Shown here one piece after another: positions 1 to 7,575 of a stretch of DNA of 42,399 nucleotides. This stretch comes from CAZOVK01 sp964583165. Lineage in GTDB: Bacteria > Bacillota > Clostridia > Lachnospirales > WRAX01. The notes under the pieces are model-generated. The model saw only the letters and a list, made by a program, of their open reading frames with translations, was not told the origin of the DNA and ran no database searches. Each line of letters begins with the position of its first letter. Position 1 is the first letter of the stretch. The stretch is taken from contig CAZOVK010000011.1 of NCBI GenBank assembly GCA_964583165.1, positions 1-42,399 of the forward strand, in the 5' to 3' direction. A program made the translations under genes and the position numbers.

Positions 1-2
1 TA

Positions 3-440
3 ATTGCAACCAATGAAATGCTCGAAATTCAGCATATAAATGACGCGGCTTTACGTATGTTAGGATTGAGATGCAAAAACGACGTCATAGGCGGTCAGGT
101 CATACGCATCTTAGACGTTGAGAACTTCTATGAGGTTCAAGACGGCGGCACGGTTCAAGACCGCCGCATTTACCTCGCGGAGTACGAAAAGCATGTGGAG
201 CAGACGATTATCTATGACAAGGAATACCACATGTTCATCTGTATCATGCGCGATATAACGGCCGAAGAGAAGGAACGCGCTAAGAAAGAGCGCTTTAGTA
301 AAGAAACTATCGCCATAACTGACGAAGTAGTAGAGAAGCAGATGCGCGTTGTTCAAGAAATAGCGTTCTTACTCGGCGAAACTACGGCCGAAACAAAGGT
401 TGCATTGACTAAGTTGAAGGAGTCTTTGCGGCATGAATAG
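3..440 (+). CDS. PAS-domain sensory [FeFe] hydrogenase (HydS-like), C-terminal part only
   Basis: The frame is open to the left window edge, so only the last 145 codons are present. The visible part starts inside a PAS fold (the HINDAALRMLG stretch is typical of its first strand and helix), runs through a signalling helix rich in Glu/Lys, and ends with a segment around VVEKQMRVVQEIAFLLGETT. From memory, that ending is characteristic of clostridial proteins with an N-terminal hydrogenase H-cluster domain followed by PAS. The H-cluster part itself lies outside the window, so its presence is inferred. The stop codon overlaps the start of the downstream phosphatase by 8 nt, which points to translational coupling and a shared pathway. 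Likely role: cytoplasmic sensor of H2 or redox state feeding the phosphatase. A PAS protein without a hydrogenase domain remains possible. Confidence 0.7.
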   Translation: MATNEMLEIQHINDAALRMLGLRCKNDVIGGQVIRILDVENFYEVQDGGTVQDRRIYLAEYEKHVEQTIIYDKEYHMFICIMRDITAEEKERAKKERFSKETIAITDEVVEKQMRVVQEIAFLLGETTAETKVALTKLKESLRHE

Positions 441-1605
441 GTTATGTTGTGAAATAGGTACGGTCAGCATCAACAAGTTTGGCGAACAGCTCTGCGGTGA
501 CCATGTAGAGATTCTGACGGAGGACGAAAACTCGGTTATAGCCGTTCTGGCCGACGGTATGGGTAGTGGCGTTAAGGCTTGCATACTCTCAACTCTCACG
601 TCAAAGATACTCTCGACCATGTTGGCGCAAAACGTAGACGTTGTTGAATGCGTGCGAACGGTTGCGGCGACTTTGCCCGTGTGTTCTGTGAGGGGTGTGG
701 CGTACTCTACATTTACTGTTATCAGAATCATTAAAGGCGAACGCGCCGAAATAATAGAATACGACAACCCTCATACAATTCTTATCAGAAACGGAAAGAA
801 TGTTGAACTACCGCGTGAAATCATGGTAGTGGACGGGAAGCAGATAACGAAGTCTGTTATTGCTGTTCAAGAAAATGACGTGTTCATGGCGTTAAGTGAC
901 GGCGCGATTCACGCGGGCGTTGGCAACAAGCTGAACTTCGGTTGGCAAAGAGAAGACATCGTAGACTTTCTCGAGCGCATCTATGATGCGGGTTTCACGG
1001 CGAAAACCCTTGCGACAGTGCTTGTTGAGGAATGTAATAAGCTTTACGGCAATCAGCCGGGCGATGACACGACGGCTTGCGCGCTGAAAATCCGCGTGAG
1101 AGAGCCGATGAACCTCATGATTGGCCCCCCGTCAGACCCCGACGATGTTTCCAGAATGATGTCTTTGTTCTTCGGTAAGATGGGCAGGCATATAGTTTGT
1201 GGCGGCACGACTTCAAGCTTGGCTTCTGACTTCTTGGGCAAGCCCATGAATATAGATTTGAGCTACTTTGACCCAGAGATACCCCCTACCGCAAAGATTG
1301 AGGGCGTTGACTTGGTGACAGAGGGCGTTATAACGATTAGCAAGGTGCTTACATACGCGCAAAACTATCTGGCAGACAACGAGCAGTACACAGAATGGAG
1401 CTATAAGAAGGACGGGGCGTCGCTTATCGCCAAATACTTGTTTGAAGAAGCGACAGACATCAACTTTTTTGTAGGCAGGGCGATAAACCCCGCCCACCAG
1501 AACCCGAACTTGCCCATTGGCTTCAACATAAAGATGGGGCTCGTGTCTGAGCTCGCGGAATGTCTTAAAAAGATGGGGAAGCGCATAAAAGTAAGCTACT
1601 TTTAA
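433..1605 (+). CDS. SpoIIE-family (PP2C-type) serine phosphatase with unknown C-terminal domain
   Basis: Residues 1-225 form a PP2C/SpoIIE phosphatase domain. The metal-binding signatures are visible: GD at 22-23, DGMGSG at 41-46, SDG at 155-157 and GDDT at 210-213. Such enzymes dephosphorylate Ser/Thr on partner proteins, often anti-sigma-factor antagonists, using Mn2+ or Mg2+. Residues about 230-390 are an extra domain I cannot assign, with CGGTTSS at 256-262, TEGVITISK at 296-304 and a Gly/Pro/Asn-rich stretch near 348-365. It has no obvious membrane segment. The ATG overlaps the upstream PAS/hydrogenase gene by 8 nt, and a second hydrogenase homologue follows after 24 nt, so this is the likely output module of an H2/redox sensing operon. 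The phosphatase call is firm; the target is unknown, and no partner kinase or STAS protein is visible here. Confidence 0.88.
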   Translation: MNRLCCEIGTVSINKFGEQLCGDHVEILTEDENSVIAVLADGMGSGVKACILSTLTSKILSTMLAQNVDVVECVRTVAATLPVCSVRGVAYSTFTVIRIIKGERAEIIEYDNPHTILIRNGKNVELPREIMVVDGKQITKSVIAVQENDVFMALSDGAIHAGVGNKLNFGWQREDIVDFLERIYDAGFTAKTLATVLVEECNKLYGNQPGDDTTACALKIRVREPMNLMIGPPSDPDDVSRMMSLFFGKMGRHIVCGGTTSSLASDFLGKPMNIDLSYFDPEIPPTAKIEGVDLVTEGVITISKVLTYAQNYLADNEQYTEWSYKKDGASLIAKYLFEEATDINFFVGRAINPAHQNPNLPIGFNIKMGLVSELAECLKKMGKRIKVSYF

Positions 1606-1629
1606 CATAGATGCAAAATAGGAGGATAC

Positions 1630-3060
1630 ATGCGTAAATTTGACACAAAGGTGCAGGAGTTGAAATACTCCGTTTTAAGAGAGGTTGGACGACTGGCTTG
1701 GGAAAACAGCTTGCTTGAAAACATAACGGACATACCCAAAACCATTATCAGTGGCAAAACGCCGACCATGCGCTGTTGTGTTTACAAGGAAAGAGCGATT
1801 GTCGCCGAACGCGTGAAGCTTGCGCTGGGTGGCGACAAGAGCAATCCCAATGTAGTTGAGGTTATAGATATAGCTTGTGACGAGTGCCCCGTGGGTGGGT
1901 ATGAAGTCAGTGAAGCTTGCCGCGGTTGTATCGCGCATAGGTGCGAAACGGTTTGCAGACGTGGCGCAATCACTTTTGATAAGCATCAAAAGGCTCAGAT
2001 TGACAAAGAAAAATGCGTTGAATGCGGCTTATGCGCTAAGGTTTGCCCATACAGCGCGATTGTCAATCGTATGCGCCCATGCGAAAACGCGTGCAAGATT
2101 AAGGCCATCAGCATGAATGAGGAAAAGGCGGCGAGTATCGATAACGACAAGTGTATCGCGTGCGGCGCGTGCGTGTATCAATGCCCGTTTGGCGCAATTA
2201 TGGATAAGAGTTTTATCATCAATGTCATTGATATGATTAAGAAGAGCGAAAACAACACCGCATACAAGGTTTATGCCGTTGTCGCACCGTCTATTTCGAG
2301 TCAGTTTGTATACGCTAAGTTAGGGCAGGTTATCAGCGGTATTAAGGGTCTGGGTTTCTATAACGTCATTGAAGCCGCGCTCGGTGCTGATATGGTGGCG
2401 TATGAAGAAGCCAAGGAGCTTGCCGAAAAGGGCTTCCTCACTAGCTCTTGTTGTCCCGCGTTTGTGAGTTATGTCAAGAACGAGTTCCCACAACTGGCGG
2501 ACGCAGTGTCACACAATCTGTCACCGATGGCAACTGTGGCGCGTTACATAAAACAGACAGACCCGACGGCAAAGATTGTGTTCATCGGTCCTTGCACGGC
2601 GAAAAAACAGGAGTTTCAACTAGCCGAGGTTCGCCCTTATATCGACAGTGTCATAACATTCGAGGAGTTGCAAGCCTTGTTCGATAGCAAGGGCTTAGAT
2701 ATTACGACGCTTGAAGATGATGTGCTCGACAATGCGTCATACTACGGTAGAATTTTCGCGAGAAGTGGCGGGCTAAGTGATGCCGTAAGGCAAGGTCTTA
2801 GCGAGCACGGTATTACGGACTTCGATTACAAACCAGTTGCCTGTGACGGCATTGAAGCGTGTCGCGTGGCATTACTTCGCGCCAGCAAGAACGCGCTTGA
2901 TGGCAATTTCATTGAAGGTATGGCATGTAAAGGTGGTTGTATCGGCGGCGCTGGTTGCCTGACCCACGGCGAGAAGAGTAAGGCAGAAGTCGATAAGTAT
3001 GGCAAGGAAGCGTATGAGAAGACGATAACCGACGCGATTGCGTTAACACGTCTGCAATAG
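1630..3060 (+). CDS. [FeFe] hydrogenase-like protein with N-terminal ferredoxin clusters
   Basis: 476 residues. Cys-rich ferredoxin-type motifs occupy about 83-187, including CxxCxxCxxxCP at 129-139 and 175-185. The H-cluster domain follows. Its three signature loops are present: SCCPAF at 273-278 (L1), GPCTAKKQE at 320-328 (L2) and MACKGGC at 431-437 (L3), giving the expected ligands Cys275, Cys322, Cys433 and Cys437. Cys274, the position used for proton transfer in catalytic enzymes, is retained. L2 has Gly where catalytic group A enzymes have Met, and L3 runs on into GGAGC. Together with the PAS and phosphatase neighbours this resembles the sensory/uncertain groups C and D, related to the hfs-type loci of Thermoanaerobacterium. 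Whether it turns over H2 or only senses it cannot be read from sequence. A GGAGG site precedes the ATG, and a strong terminator follows. Confidence 0.85.
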   Translation: MRKFDTKVQELKYSVLREVGRLAWENSLLENITDIPKTIISGKTPTMRCCVYKERAIVAERVKLALGGDKSNPNVVEVIDIACDECPVGGYEVSEACRGCIAHRCETVCRRGAITFDKHQKAQIDKEKCVECGLCAKVCPYSAIVNRMRPCENACKIKAISMNEEKAASIDNDKCIACGACVYQCPFGAIMDKSFIINVIDMIKKSENNTAYKVYAVVAPSISSQFVYAKLGQVISGIKGLGFYNVIEAALGADMVAYEEAKELAEKGFLTSSCCPAFVSYVKNEFPQLADAVSHNLSPMATVARYIKQTDPTAKIVFIGPCTAKKQEFQLAEVRPYIDSVITFEELQALFDSKGLDITTLEDDVLDNASYYGRIFARSGGLSDAVRQGLSEHGITDFDYKPVACDGIEACRVALLRASKNALDGNFIEGMACKGGCIGGAGCLTHGEKSKAEVDKYGKEAYEKTITDAIALTRLQ

Positions 3061-3073
3061 AAGCATAGGCATG

Positions 3074-3100
3074 AAAAAACCGCCCTATGGCGGTTTTTTT
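3074..3100. terminator. bidirectional intrinsic terminator
   Basis: An A-run, a 5-bp ACCGCC-type GC-rich stem with a 4-base loop and a T-run form a symmetric palindrome between convergent genes. It can end both the hydrogenase operon (+) and the iron-transport operon (-). Confidence 0.9.
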
Positions 3101-3116
3101 CATGTCATAAATTCGC

Positions 3117-3812
3117 CTAAATGCCGCTGAAGTCGTTTTGACCGGACTTCAATAGTTCATCAGCCATTTCTTCACCGAATTTTTCGGCGAACGTGTCAAT
3201 GACTTGCGAAGACAACCTATAGCCCTTTGCGCCATAGATAGAAATCATACAATCTGAATAAGCGCGGAAGACATGGGCACAGTGATAGCCGAAATTCTTC
3301 AAGTTCGCGGGGTTCTTTTCACCGAAAGTCGCGTCCTTATCGAGTTTGGCGCAAACATGGGTCTGTATGCAACAGTCCGTGTCGTGAAGAGTTTGGCTCA
3401 CAATAAACGCCAACTCCGGGTTGAAGCCCCGAGCTATACTCACATCTAAATCGGCGCAATAGTCACGCGCCCCGTCATACAAATTCATCTCGTGATAGAC
3501 ATCAGCCCACGGACACCTCAACACCCGGTATGTATAGTTTTCGGCGGCTTCGACAACCTCTTTACTAGCAATGCCATTCAAAGACTCAATGTAATTGTCA
3601 GTAAACGCCCACTCGCCATAATACCTATAAGCCGCGAAGTCAAGTTCATGACCATCACGGATAGCGCGTTGAGCCATGCGCTGGCCGCGTGTTTCGGCGT
3701 ACCGCCTTGTCGCAAACCTAAACGCCGCGCGGAAGCTCGGGAAGCCCTGTTCTTTGAGCAAGCGATAGAATGTAGCTGAGATAAATGCGTGATGTCTTTC
3801 GGTGAAAACCAT
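3117..3812 (-). CDS. L-2-amino-thiazoline-4-carboxylate (ATC) hydrolase family protein
   Basis: 231 residues with the conserved core of the ATC-hydrolase-like family: Cys-Pro near 100-101, a Glu/Tyr-Cys-x-Asp stretch at 118-121 (YCAD) and a Thr/Cys-rich segment near 141-148. The founding enzymes hydrolyse a cyclic thiazoline to N-carbamoyl-cysteine in cysteine synthesis, but most anaerobe homologues have no proven substrate. I chose the ATG at 3812 because a GGGGG ribosome binding site lies about 7 nt upstream. The longer alternative at 3848 would overlap the upstream ATPase by 20 nt and lacks a site. It is the last gene of the iron-type ABC operon, which suggests action on a small ligand brought in by that importer (inference). 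Confidence 0.65.
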   Translation of the reverse strand: MVFTERHHAFISATFYRLLKEQGFPSFRAAFRFATRRYAETRGQRMAQRAIRDGHELDFAAYRYYGEWAFTDNYIESLNGIASKEVVEAAENYTYRVLRCPWADVYHEMNLYDGARDYCADLDVSIARGFNPELAFIVSQTLHDTDCCIQTHVCAKLDKDATFGEKNPANLKNFGYHCAHVFRAYSDCMISIYGAKGYRLSSQVIDTFAEKFGEEMADELLKSGQNDFSGI

Positions 3813-3828
3813 AATAAATACCCCCAAT

Positions 3829-4602
3829 TCAAATCTCGAATACAACACTTGTAACTTCTTTGCCTTGCCTATTTAGGTGTGTCACGTTTTGAACAGTCAC
3901 GCCAAACACGTCTGACAATGCGTCTGTTTTTAACAAATCCTTAGGCTTACCGAAAAATTCGATTTTACCGCCATTCATCAGACAGATATTATCTGCTATA
4001 TTCAACGCGGCATTGATGTCGTGAAGAACAACGAGTATAGTTTTTCCGTCATTGCAGAGGGTACGCAACAGCCCCATTAACTCCAACTGGTGACGTATGT
4101 CCAAGAAGGTTGAAGGTTCGTCCAGTAATAGAATGTCCGAGTTTTGTGCCAGTGCCATAGCTAGATAGGCGCGTTGGCGTTCGCCACCAGAAAGTGCGTT
4201 AAGTTGTTTGTCGTGTAATGCCCAGACCCCGGCGCGCTCCATAGCTTCTTTGGCTATCTTGATGTCCGTTTCTGTCACTCGTCGCGGGAACCCCATATAT
4301 GGGAAGCGCCCGTGCAATACAAGATTTTGAACTGTCAGCATGGGCGTATCGCGTGATTGCTTTAAGTATGACACGCGTTTTGCATATTCCTTGCGTGGTA
4401 TTGTTTCAAGCGGCGTGTCGTCCAGACGGATTTCGCCGCTTTGTGGCGTGAGTTGACGCGCAAGACACTTTAATAATGTAGATTTCCCTGAGCCGTTTGG
4501 CCCGATTATTACGGTCACGGCTTTTTGTGTGAATGTGGCGTTGATGTCTTTAAGAATTATATCATTGCCGTAACCCGCGTTCAAGGCGTTTATTCTAATC
4601 AA
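3829..4602 (-). CDS. ABC transporter ATP-binding protein, iron-chelate/heme/cobalamin type
   Basis: 257 residues with all ABC ATPase landmarks: Walker A GPNGSGKS at 34-41, signature LSGGERQ at 137-143, Walker B ILLLDEP with Asp161/Glu162, and a switch His near 193. Overall sequence and length fit the FecE/FepC/BtuD family, which powers uptake of ferric chelates, heme or vitamin B12. The start is TTG, supported by a GGAGGGG site six bases upstream. The gene overlaps the permease end by 8 nt, as expected for coupled translation of the two importer halves. The substrate cannot be settled from the ATPase. Confidence 0.93.
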   Translation of the reverse strand: MIRINALNAGYGNDIILKDINATFTQKAVTVIIGPNGSGKSTLLKCLARQLTPQSGEIRLDDTPLETIPRKEYAKRVSYLKQSRDTPMLTVQNLVLHGRFPYMGFPRRVTETDIKIAKEAMERAGVWALHDKQLNALSGGERQRAYLAMALAQNSDILLLDEPSTFLDIRHQLELMGLLRTLCNDGKTILVVLHDINAALNIADNICLMNGGKIEFFGKPKDLLKTDALSDVFGVTVQNVTHLNRQGKEVTSVVFEI

Positions 4603-5620
4603 GCCCGCCCCTCCTTTTGCGTGTCAGAATTAGGTAGATGAAGAACGGGCTACCGATTACGGACAGAATGATGCCCACGGGCACTTCAAACGGTGCGAAG
4701 GCCGAACGCGCGAAAGTGTCACATAGTAAAGTAAACGCCGCGCCGAGTAATGCGCAAAGGAGCGGCAAGCTTTTGTAGTTATGCCCGATAAGGATTTTTG
4801 CGATATGCGGGATAATCAGCCCCACAAAGCCGATAAGCCCCGCTAAACTGATTGCGCTACCGGCGAGAGCGGCGGCAATTACTAGAAATATGCCACGTGT
4901 GAGTTTCACGTTCATACCGAGGGACGAAGCCGTTTCGTCACCCAGCGACAGAACGTTCAAATCTACGCCGAGCAGAACGACAACCGCGATACCGATAATC
5001 ACATAGGGCGCGGCGAACATGACATTTGCCATTGTCACACCAGAGAAAGAGCCTATCATGAAATCCACGCGGCTTGCTTTGAGTTCGGGCATGAGCGTCA
5101 CTACGCCGTCAATCACGGCTGTGAACAGCCCAGAAATCGCCACACCTGACAGCACAACAGTGAGTCGTGATGCTCCGCCGCGTGAGATGAAATACACAGC
5201 CGCGAGCGCGAACAATGAGCCGAAAAACGCGACAATAGGCGTTAAAACGGCGAATTTCGGCAATAAACCCGCCAAGAGAATAACAAACAAGCCCGCGCCC
5301 GCGTTCGCTCCTATGATGTTCGGCGCACACATGGGGTTATCGAGCACGGATTGGAGAATCACGCCTGACACAGCCAAAGCCGCGCCGCTAAGTGCCGCGG
5401 CGCAAACACGCGGCAAACGGGCAAGTAAGAAAATCCGCGTGAAACCCTCGTCACCACGCCCCATGATAATCCCGAAAATCTCACTTAACGGGATTTTGAC
5501 CGCGCCGAAGTAAAACCCAACCAGAAGCGACACACAAAACAAGACCAACGCCCCAGTGAGATAGGGGAGCACGGTTTTTTCTTGTCTAACGCGCGTAAAG
5601 GAGTTTTTCAAGATATTCAT
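4595..5620 (-). CDS. FecCD-family ABC permease (iron-chelate/heme/B12 type)
   Basis: 341 residues of mostly hydrophobic sequence with about nine to ten predicted membrane helices, typical of the BtuC/FecCD permease family. The family signatures are visible: a GAALAVSGVILQSVLDNPMC-type stretch after the second helix and a GLIGFVGLIIPHI-type stretch near the C-terminus that contacts the ATPase. I chose ATG 5620, which follows a GGGGGGAGAG ribosome binding site. The open frame extends upstream to 5689, but that part lies inside the binding-protein gene and has no site. With this start it still overlaps the binding-protein gene by 35 nt. It would form a homodimeric channel in the cytoplasmic membrane. 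Confidence 0.93.
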   Translation of the reverse strand: MNILKNSFTRVRQEKTVLPYLTGALVLFCVSLLVGFYFGAVKIPLSEIFGIIMGRGDEGFTRIFLLARLPRVCAAALSGAALAVSGVILQSVLDNPMCAPNIIGANAGAGLFVILLAGLLPKFAVLTPIVAFFGSLFALAAVYFISRGGASRLTVVLSGVAISGLFTAVIDGVVTLMPELKASRVDFMIGSFSGVTMANVMFAAPYVIIGIAVVVLLGVDLNVLSLGDETASSLGMNVKLTRGIFLVIAAALAGSAISLAGLIGFVGLIIPHIAKILIGHNYKSLPLLCALLGAAFTLLCDTFARSAFAPFEVPVGIILSVIGSPFFIYLILTRKRRGGLD

Positions 5621-6518
5621 AACTCTCCCCCCAACGCGCGTTGGGCTTGTACTGGAACAAATCCTTCGGCAGAATGTGGAAATTGCCATCCTTTACGGCT
5701 TTCAGAGTACCCCATGCGGGATTACTGGTAAGGGTGCTATCCAGAGTGGCTTTGGCGGCGACCTCGTCACCCATGGGCACGACAAAGATGAAATCCGGCT
5801 CTGCTTCCATGATGACCTCCATGCTCAAATCATTCATCAGTGAGGGCTTCTCGTTGGCGATATTAACCGCGCCCAAATCGTCCAGAATGATGCCCGTAAT
5901 GCAGTCGTTTTTGAGCGCCGATACCTTGCTCGTCATACTCTGCATCAGTAAAACCGTTGGTCTCTCGTCCTGCAAGGGCAACGCGTCAATGACGGCTTTC
6001 ACGGCCTCGTCAACGGGCGCGGCAAAACGAGTGAACAGGTCATTACGCTTGGTTATGTCCGTGAAGATGCCGAATATGCGCATGAAGTCGGTGTAGCTTT
6101 CCTCTCTGAAATATGCCACGGCAACGCCTGTGTCTTGCAAACTCTCGGCGATTTTCTCGCCCGCCTTGATTTTGTCTGAAAGTATCAAGAAATCAGGGTT
6201 GGCGGCGAGAACCTCCTCAAGATTCGGGCTCATGGCCTTGCCGACCATTCTGACACTGTCGTCAAGCTCTAACTTGCGCTCTGACAACGCGTCGTCAGTC
6301 ACTCCGGCGAGTGTGCCACCCGCCATGAGCCACATTTCACCGTATGAACCGACCAGCGCGACAACGCGTTCTGGCGCTTTGGCGAGTGTCACGGTCAAAC
6401 CCCTGTCGTCTTGAAAGGTATAGTATGCGTCCGTCTTAACACTTTGAATGTCAGAACATCCGATTAAAGTCACAGTCAGCATTATCAGCGTAATATATGG
6501 TTTTAGTTTAGTAAACAT
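5586..6518 (-). CDS. ABC transporter substrate-binding lipoprotein (iron/heme/cobalamin family)
   Basis: 310 residues. A short basic and hydrophobic signal peptide ends in a lipobox, Leu-Ile-Gly-Cys with Cys21 as the lipidated residue, so the mature protein is anchored on the outer face of the membrane. The rest matches the two-lobed periplasmic-binding-protein class joined by one long helix (BtuF/FepB type), with ALVGSYGEMWLMAGG and NLEEVLAANPDFLI as recognisable segments. It is the first gene of a three-part importer followed by an ATC-hydrolase-like gene. The promoter lies in the 99-bp gap shared with the divergent LysR gene. Ligand unknown; ferric chelate or cobamide are the best guesses. 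Confidence 0.9.
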   Translation of the reverse strand: MFTKLKPYITLIMLTVTLIGCSDIQSVKTDAYYTFQDDRGLTVTLAKAPERVVALVGSYGEMWLMAGGTLAGVTDDALSERKLELDDSVRMVGKAMSPNLEEVLAANPDFLILSDKIKAGEKIAESLQDTGVAVAYFREESYTDFMRIFGIFTDITKRNDLFTRFAAPVDEAVKAVIDALPLQDERPTVLLMQSMTSKVSALKNDCITGIILDDLGAVNIANEKPSLMNDLSMEVIMEAEPDFIFVVPMGDEVAAKATLDSTLTSNPAWGTLKAVKDGNFHILPKDLFQYKPNARWGESYEYLEKLLYAR

Positions 6519-6538
6519 AAAGACTCCCCCTCGTCATA

Positions 6539-6567
6539 ATATTAACATACGTTTTAATAGTTGTAAA
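6539..6567 (-). promoter_or_regulatory. sigma-A promoter of the iron-type ABC operon
   Basis: On the minus strand TTTACA and TAATAT are separated by 17 bp. The -35 hexamer lies on top of the -35 of the divergent lysR promoter, so one bound protein could affect both genes. Confidence 0.55.
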
Positions 6568-6590
6568 GTAAGCCATGTCAATGATATAAT
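6561..6590 (+). promoter_or_regulatory. sigma-A promoter of the LysR gene
   Basis: TTGTAA and a perfect TATAAT are separated by 18 bp, 28 bp upstream of the lysR ATG. It overlaps the divergent ABC promoter, the usual arrangement for LysR autoregulation. Confidence 0.55.
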
Positions 6591-6617
6591 AGCAAAAAAG
6601 CTATACAGGAGTTTCAT

Positions 6618-7490
6618 ATGACGTTAAGGGGTTTAGAAATATTCGTGGCGGTTGTAAAGCATGGGAAGATGAGCGCGGCGGCAGATGAACTCAACATTGC
6701 CCAGCCCACAATCAGCCAGGCGATAGCCGAACTGGAACGAGAGTACAAGGTTATTCTGTTTGAACGCGTTGCAAAGCGGCTTTACATCACAGAAGCAGGC
6801 AAGCAACTGTTTTCATACGCGCAACGCATACTGGGTTTGACGCGTGAAATGGAGGGCGTTCTGTCTGATTCGGCTGTTTTGAGGCGTATCAGTTTGGGCG
6901 CGACACTCACGGTTGGCAAGACCGTTCTTACGGGTATAATCACGGATTTTGGGCAGTTACACGCTGGCATCGACATTTCGGTTTGCGTGGACGATACGGC
7001 TTATATTGAAGAAATGCTGTTGAACAGCGGGTTGGATATAGGTTTGGTTGAAGGGCGAGTGAAGAGCAGGGAACTGATTTCTGTGCCCGTCATAAGTGAC
7101 CGACTGACGCTGATTTGCGCCAAAAACCACCGTTTCGCGGGGCTTAATGTCATTAACATTCAAGAACTGGAAGGTCAACCGTTCATCATGCGCGAAGAGG
7201 GTAGCGGAACCCGTGAGATGTTTGAAAATGAGCTGAAAAAGTACGGCGTGCGTGTTGCTATGAAGTGGGTTTGCCACGCGTCAGATTCAATCATTGAGGC
7301 GGTCAAATGTGGCATAGGGCTTGCGGTGCTCTCTAAGAGGCTTTGTGAAACGGCTATACAAAAGGGCGAACTTGCGGCGGTTGAGATTGACGGCATAGAA
7401 CTAAACAGAAATTTCAGCCTTGTTTATCATAAAACGAAAACCATCACAAGCGAACTGGAATCACTTATGGATTTCATAAAACATAGGTGA
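6618..7490 (+). CDS. LysR-family transcriptional regulator
   Basis: 290 residues, the standard LysR length. The N-terminal winged helix-turn-helix (about 2-60) is canonical: alanine-rich first helix (KMSAAADELNIAQPTISQ) and the wing LFER..KRLYITEAG. Residues about 90-290 form the two-subdomain effector-binding fold, including the GIGLAVLSKR segment typical near the C-terminus. A GGAG site precedes the ATG. It is divergent from the iron-type ABC operon and lies immediately upstream of asrABC, in the same direction, so it could control either. LysR proteins close to CysB/CysL regulate sulfur assimilation, which makes the sulfite reductase operon an attractive target, but no operator can be assigned with confidence. 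Confidence 0.92.
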   Translation: MTLRGLEIFVAVVKHGKMSAAADELNIAQPTISQAIAELEREYKVILFERVAKRLYITEAGKQLFSYAQRILGLTREMEGVLSDSAVLRRISLGATLTVGKTVLTGIITDFGQLHAGIDISVCVDDTAYIEEMLLNSGLDIGLVEGRVKSRELISVPVISDRLTLICAKNHRFAGLNVINIQELEGQPFIMREEGSGTREMFENELKKYGVRVAMKWVCHASDSIIEAVKCGIGLAVLSKRLCETAIQKGELAAVEIDGIELNRNFSLVYHKTKTITSELESLMDFIKHR

Positions 7491-7520
7491 TATACTATAA
7501 AACCATTTATAAACATATAT

Positions 7521-7549
7521 TTTACTATATGAATCACGGGTGCTATAAT
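7521..7549 (+). promoter_or_regulatory. sigma-A promoter of asrABC
   Basis: TTTACT and TATAAT are separated by exactly 17 bp in an AT-rich gap, 27 bp before the asrA start. Confidence 0.6.
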
Positions 7550-7575
7550 AAAACAAAATGGAGGAGGGTGATAGG

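Noticed and set aside
5019..5513. 164-codon plus-strand frame opposite the FecCD permease
   Set aside because: It is the antisense shadow of a conserved membrane protein, rich in Ala/Pro/Lys, with no ribosome binding site.
7558..7575. ATG 7558 as the asrA start
   Set aside because: The ATG precedes the GGAGGAGGG site, whereas TTG 7576 is correctly spaced from it and yields the family N-terminus.
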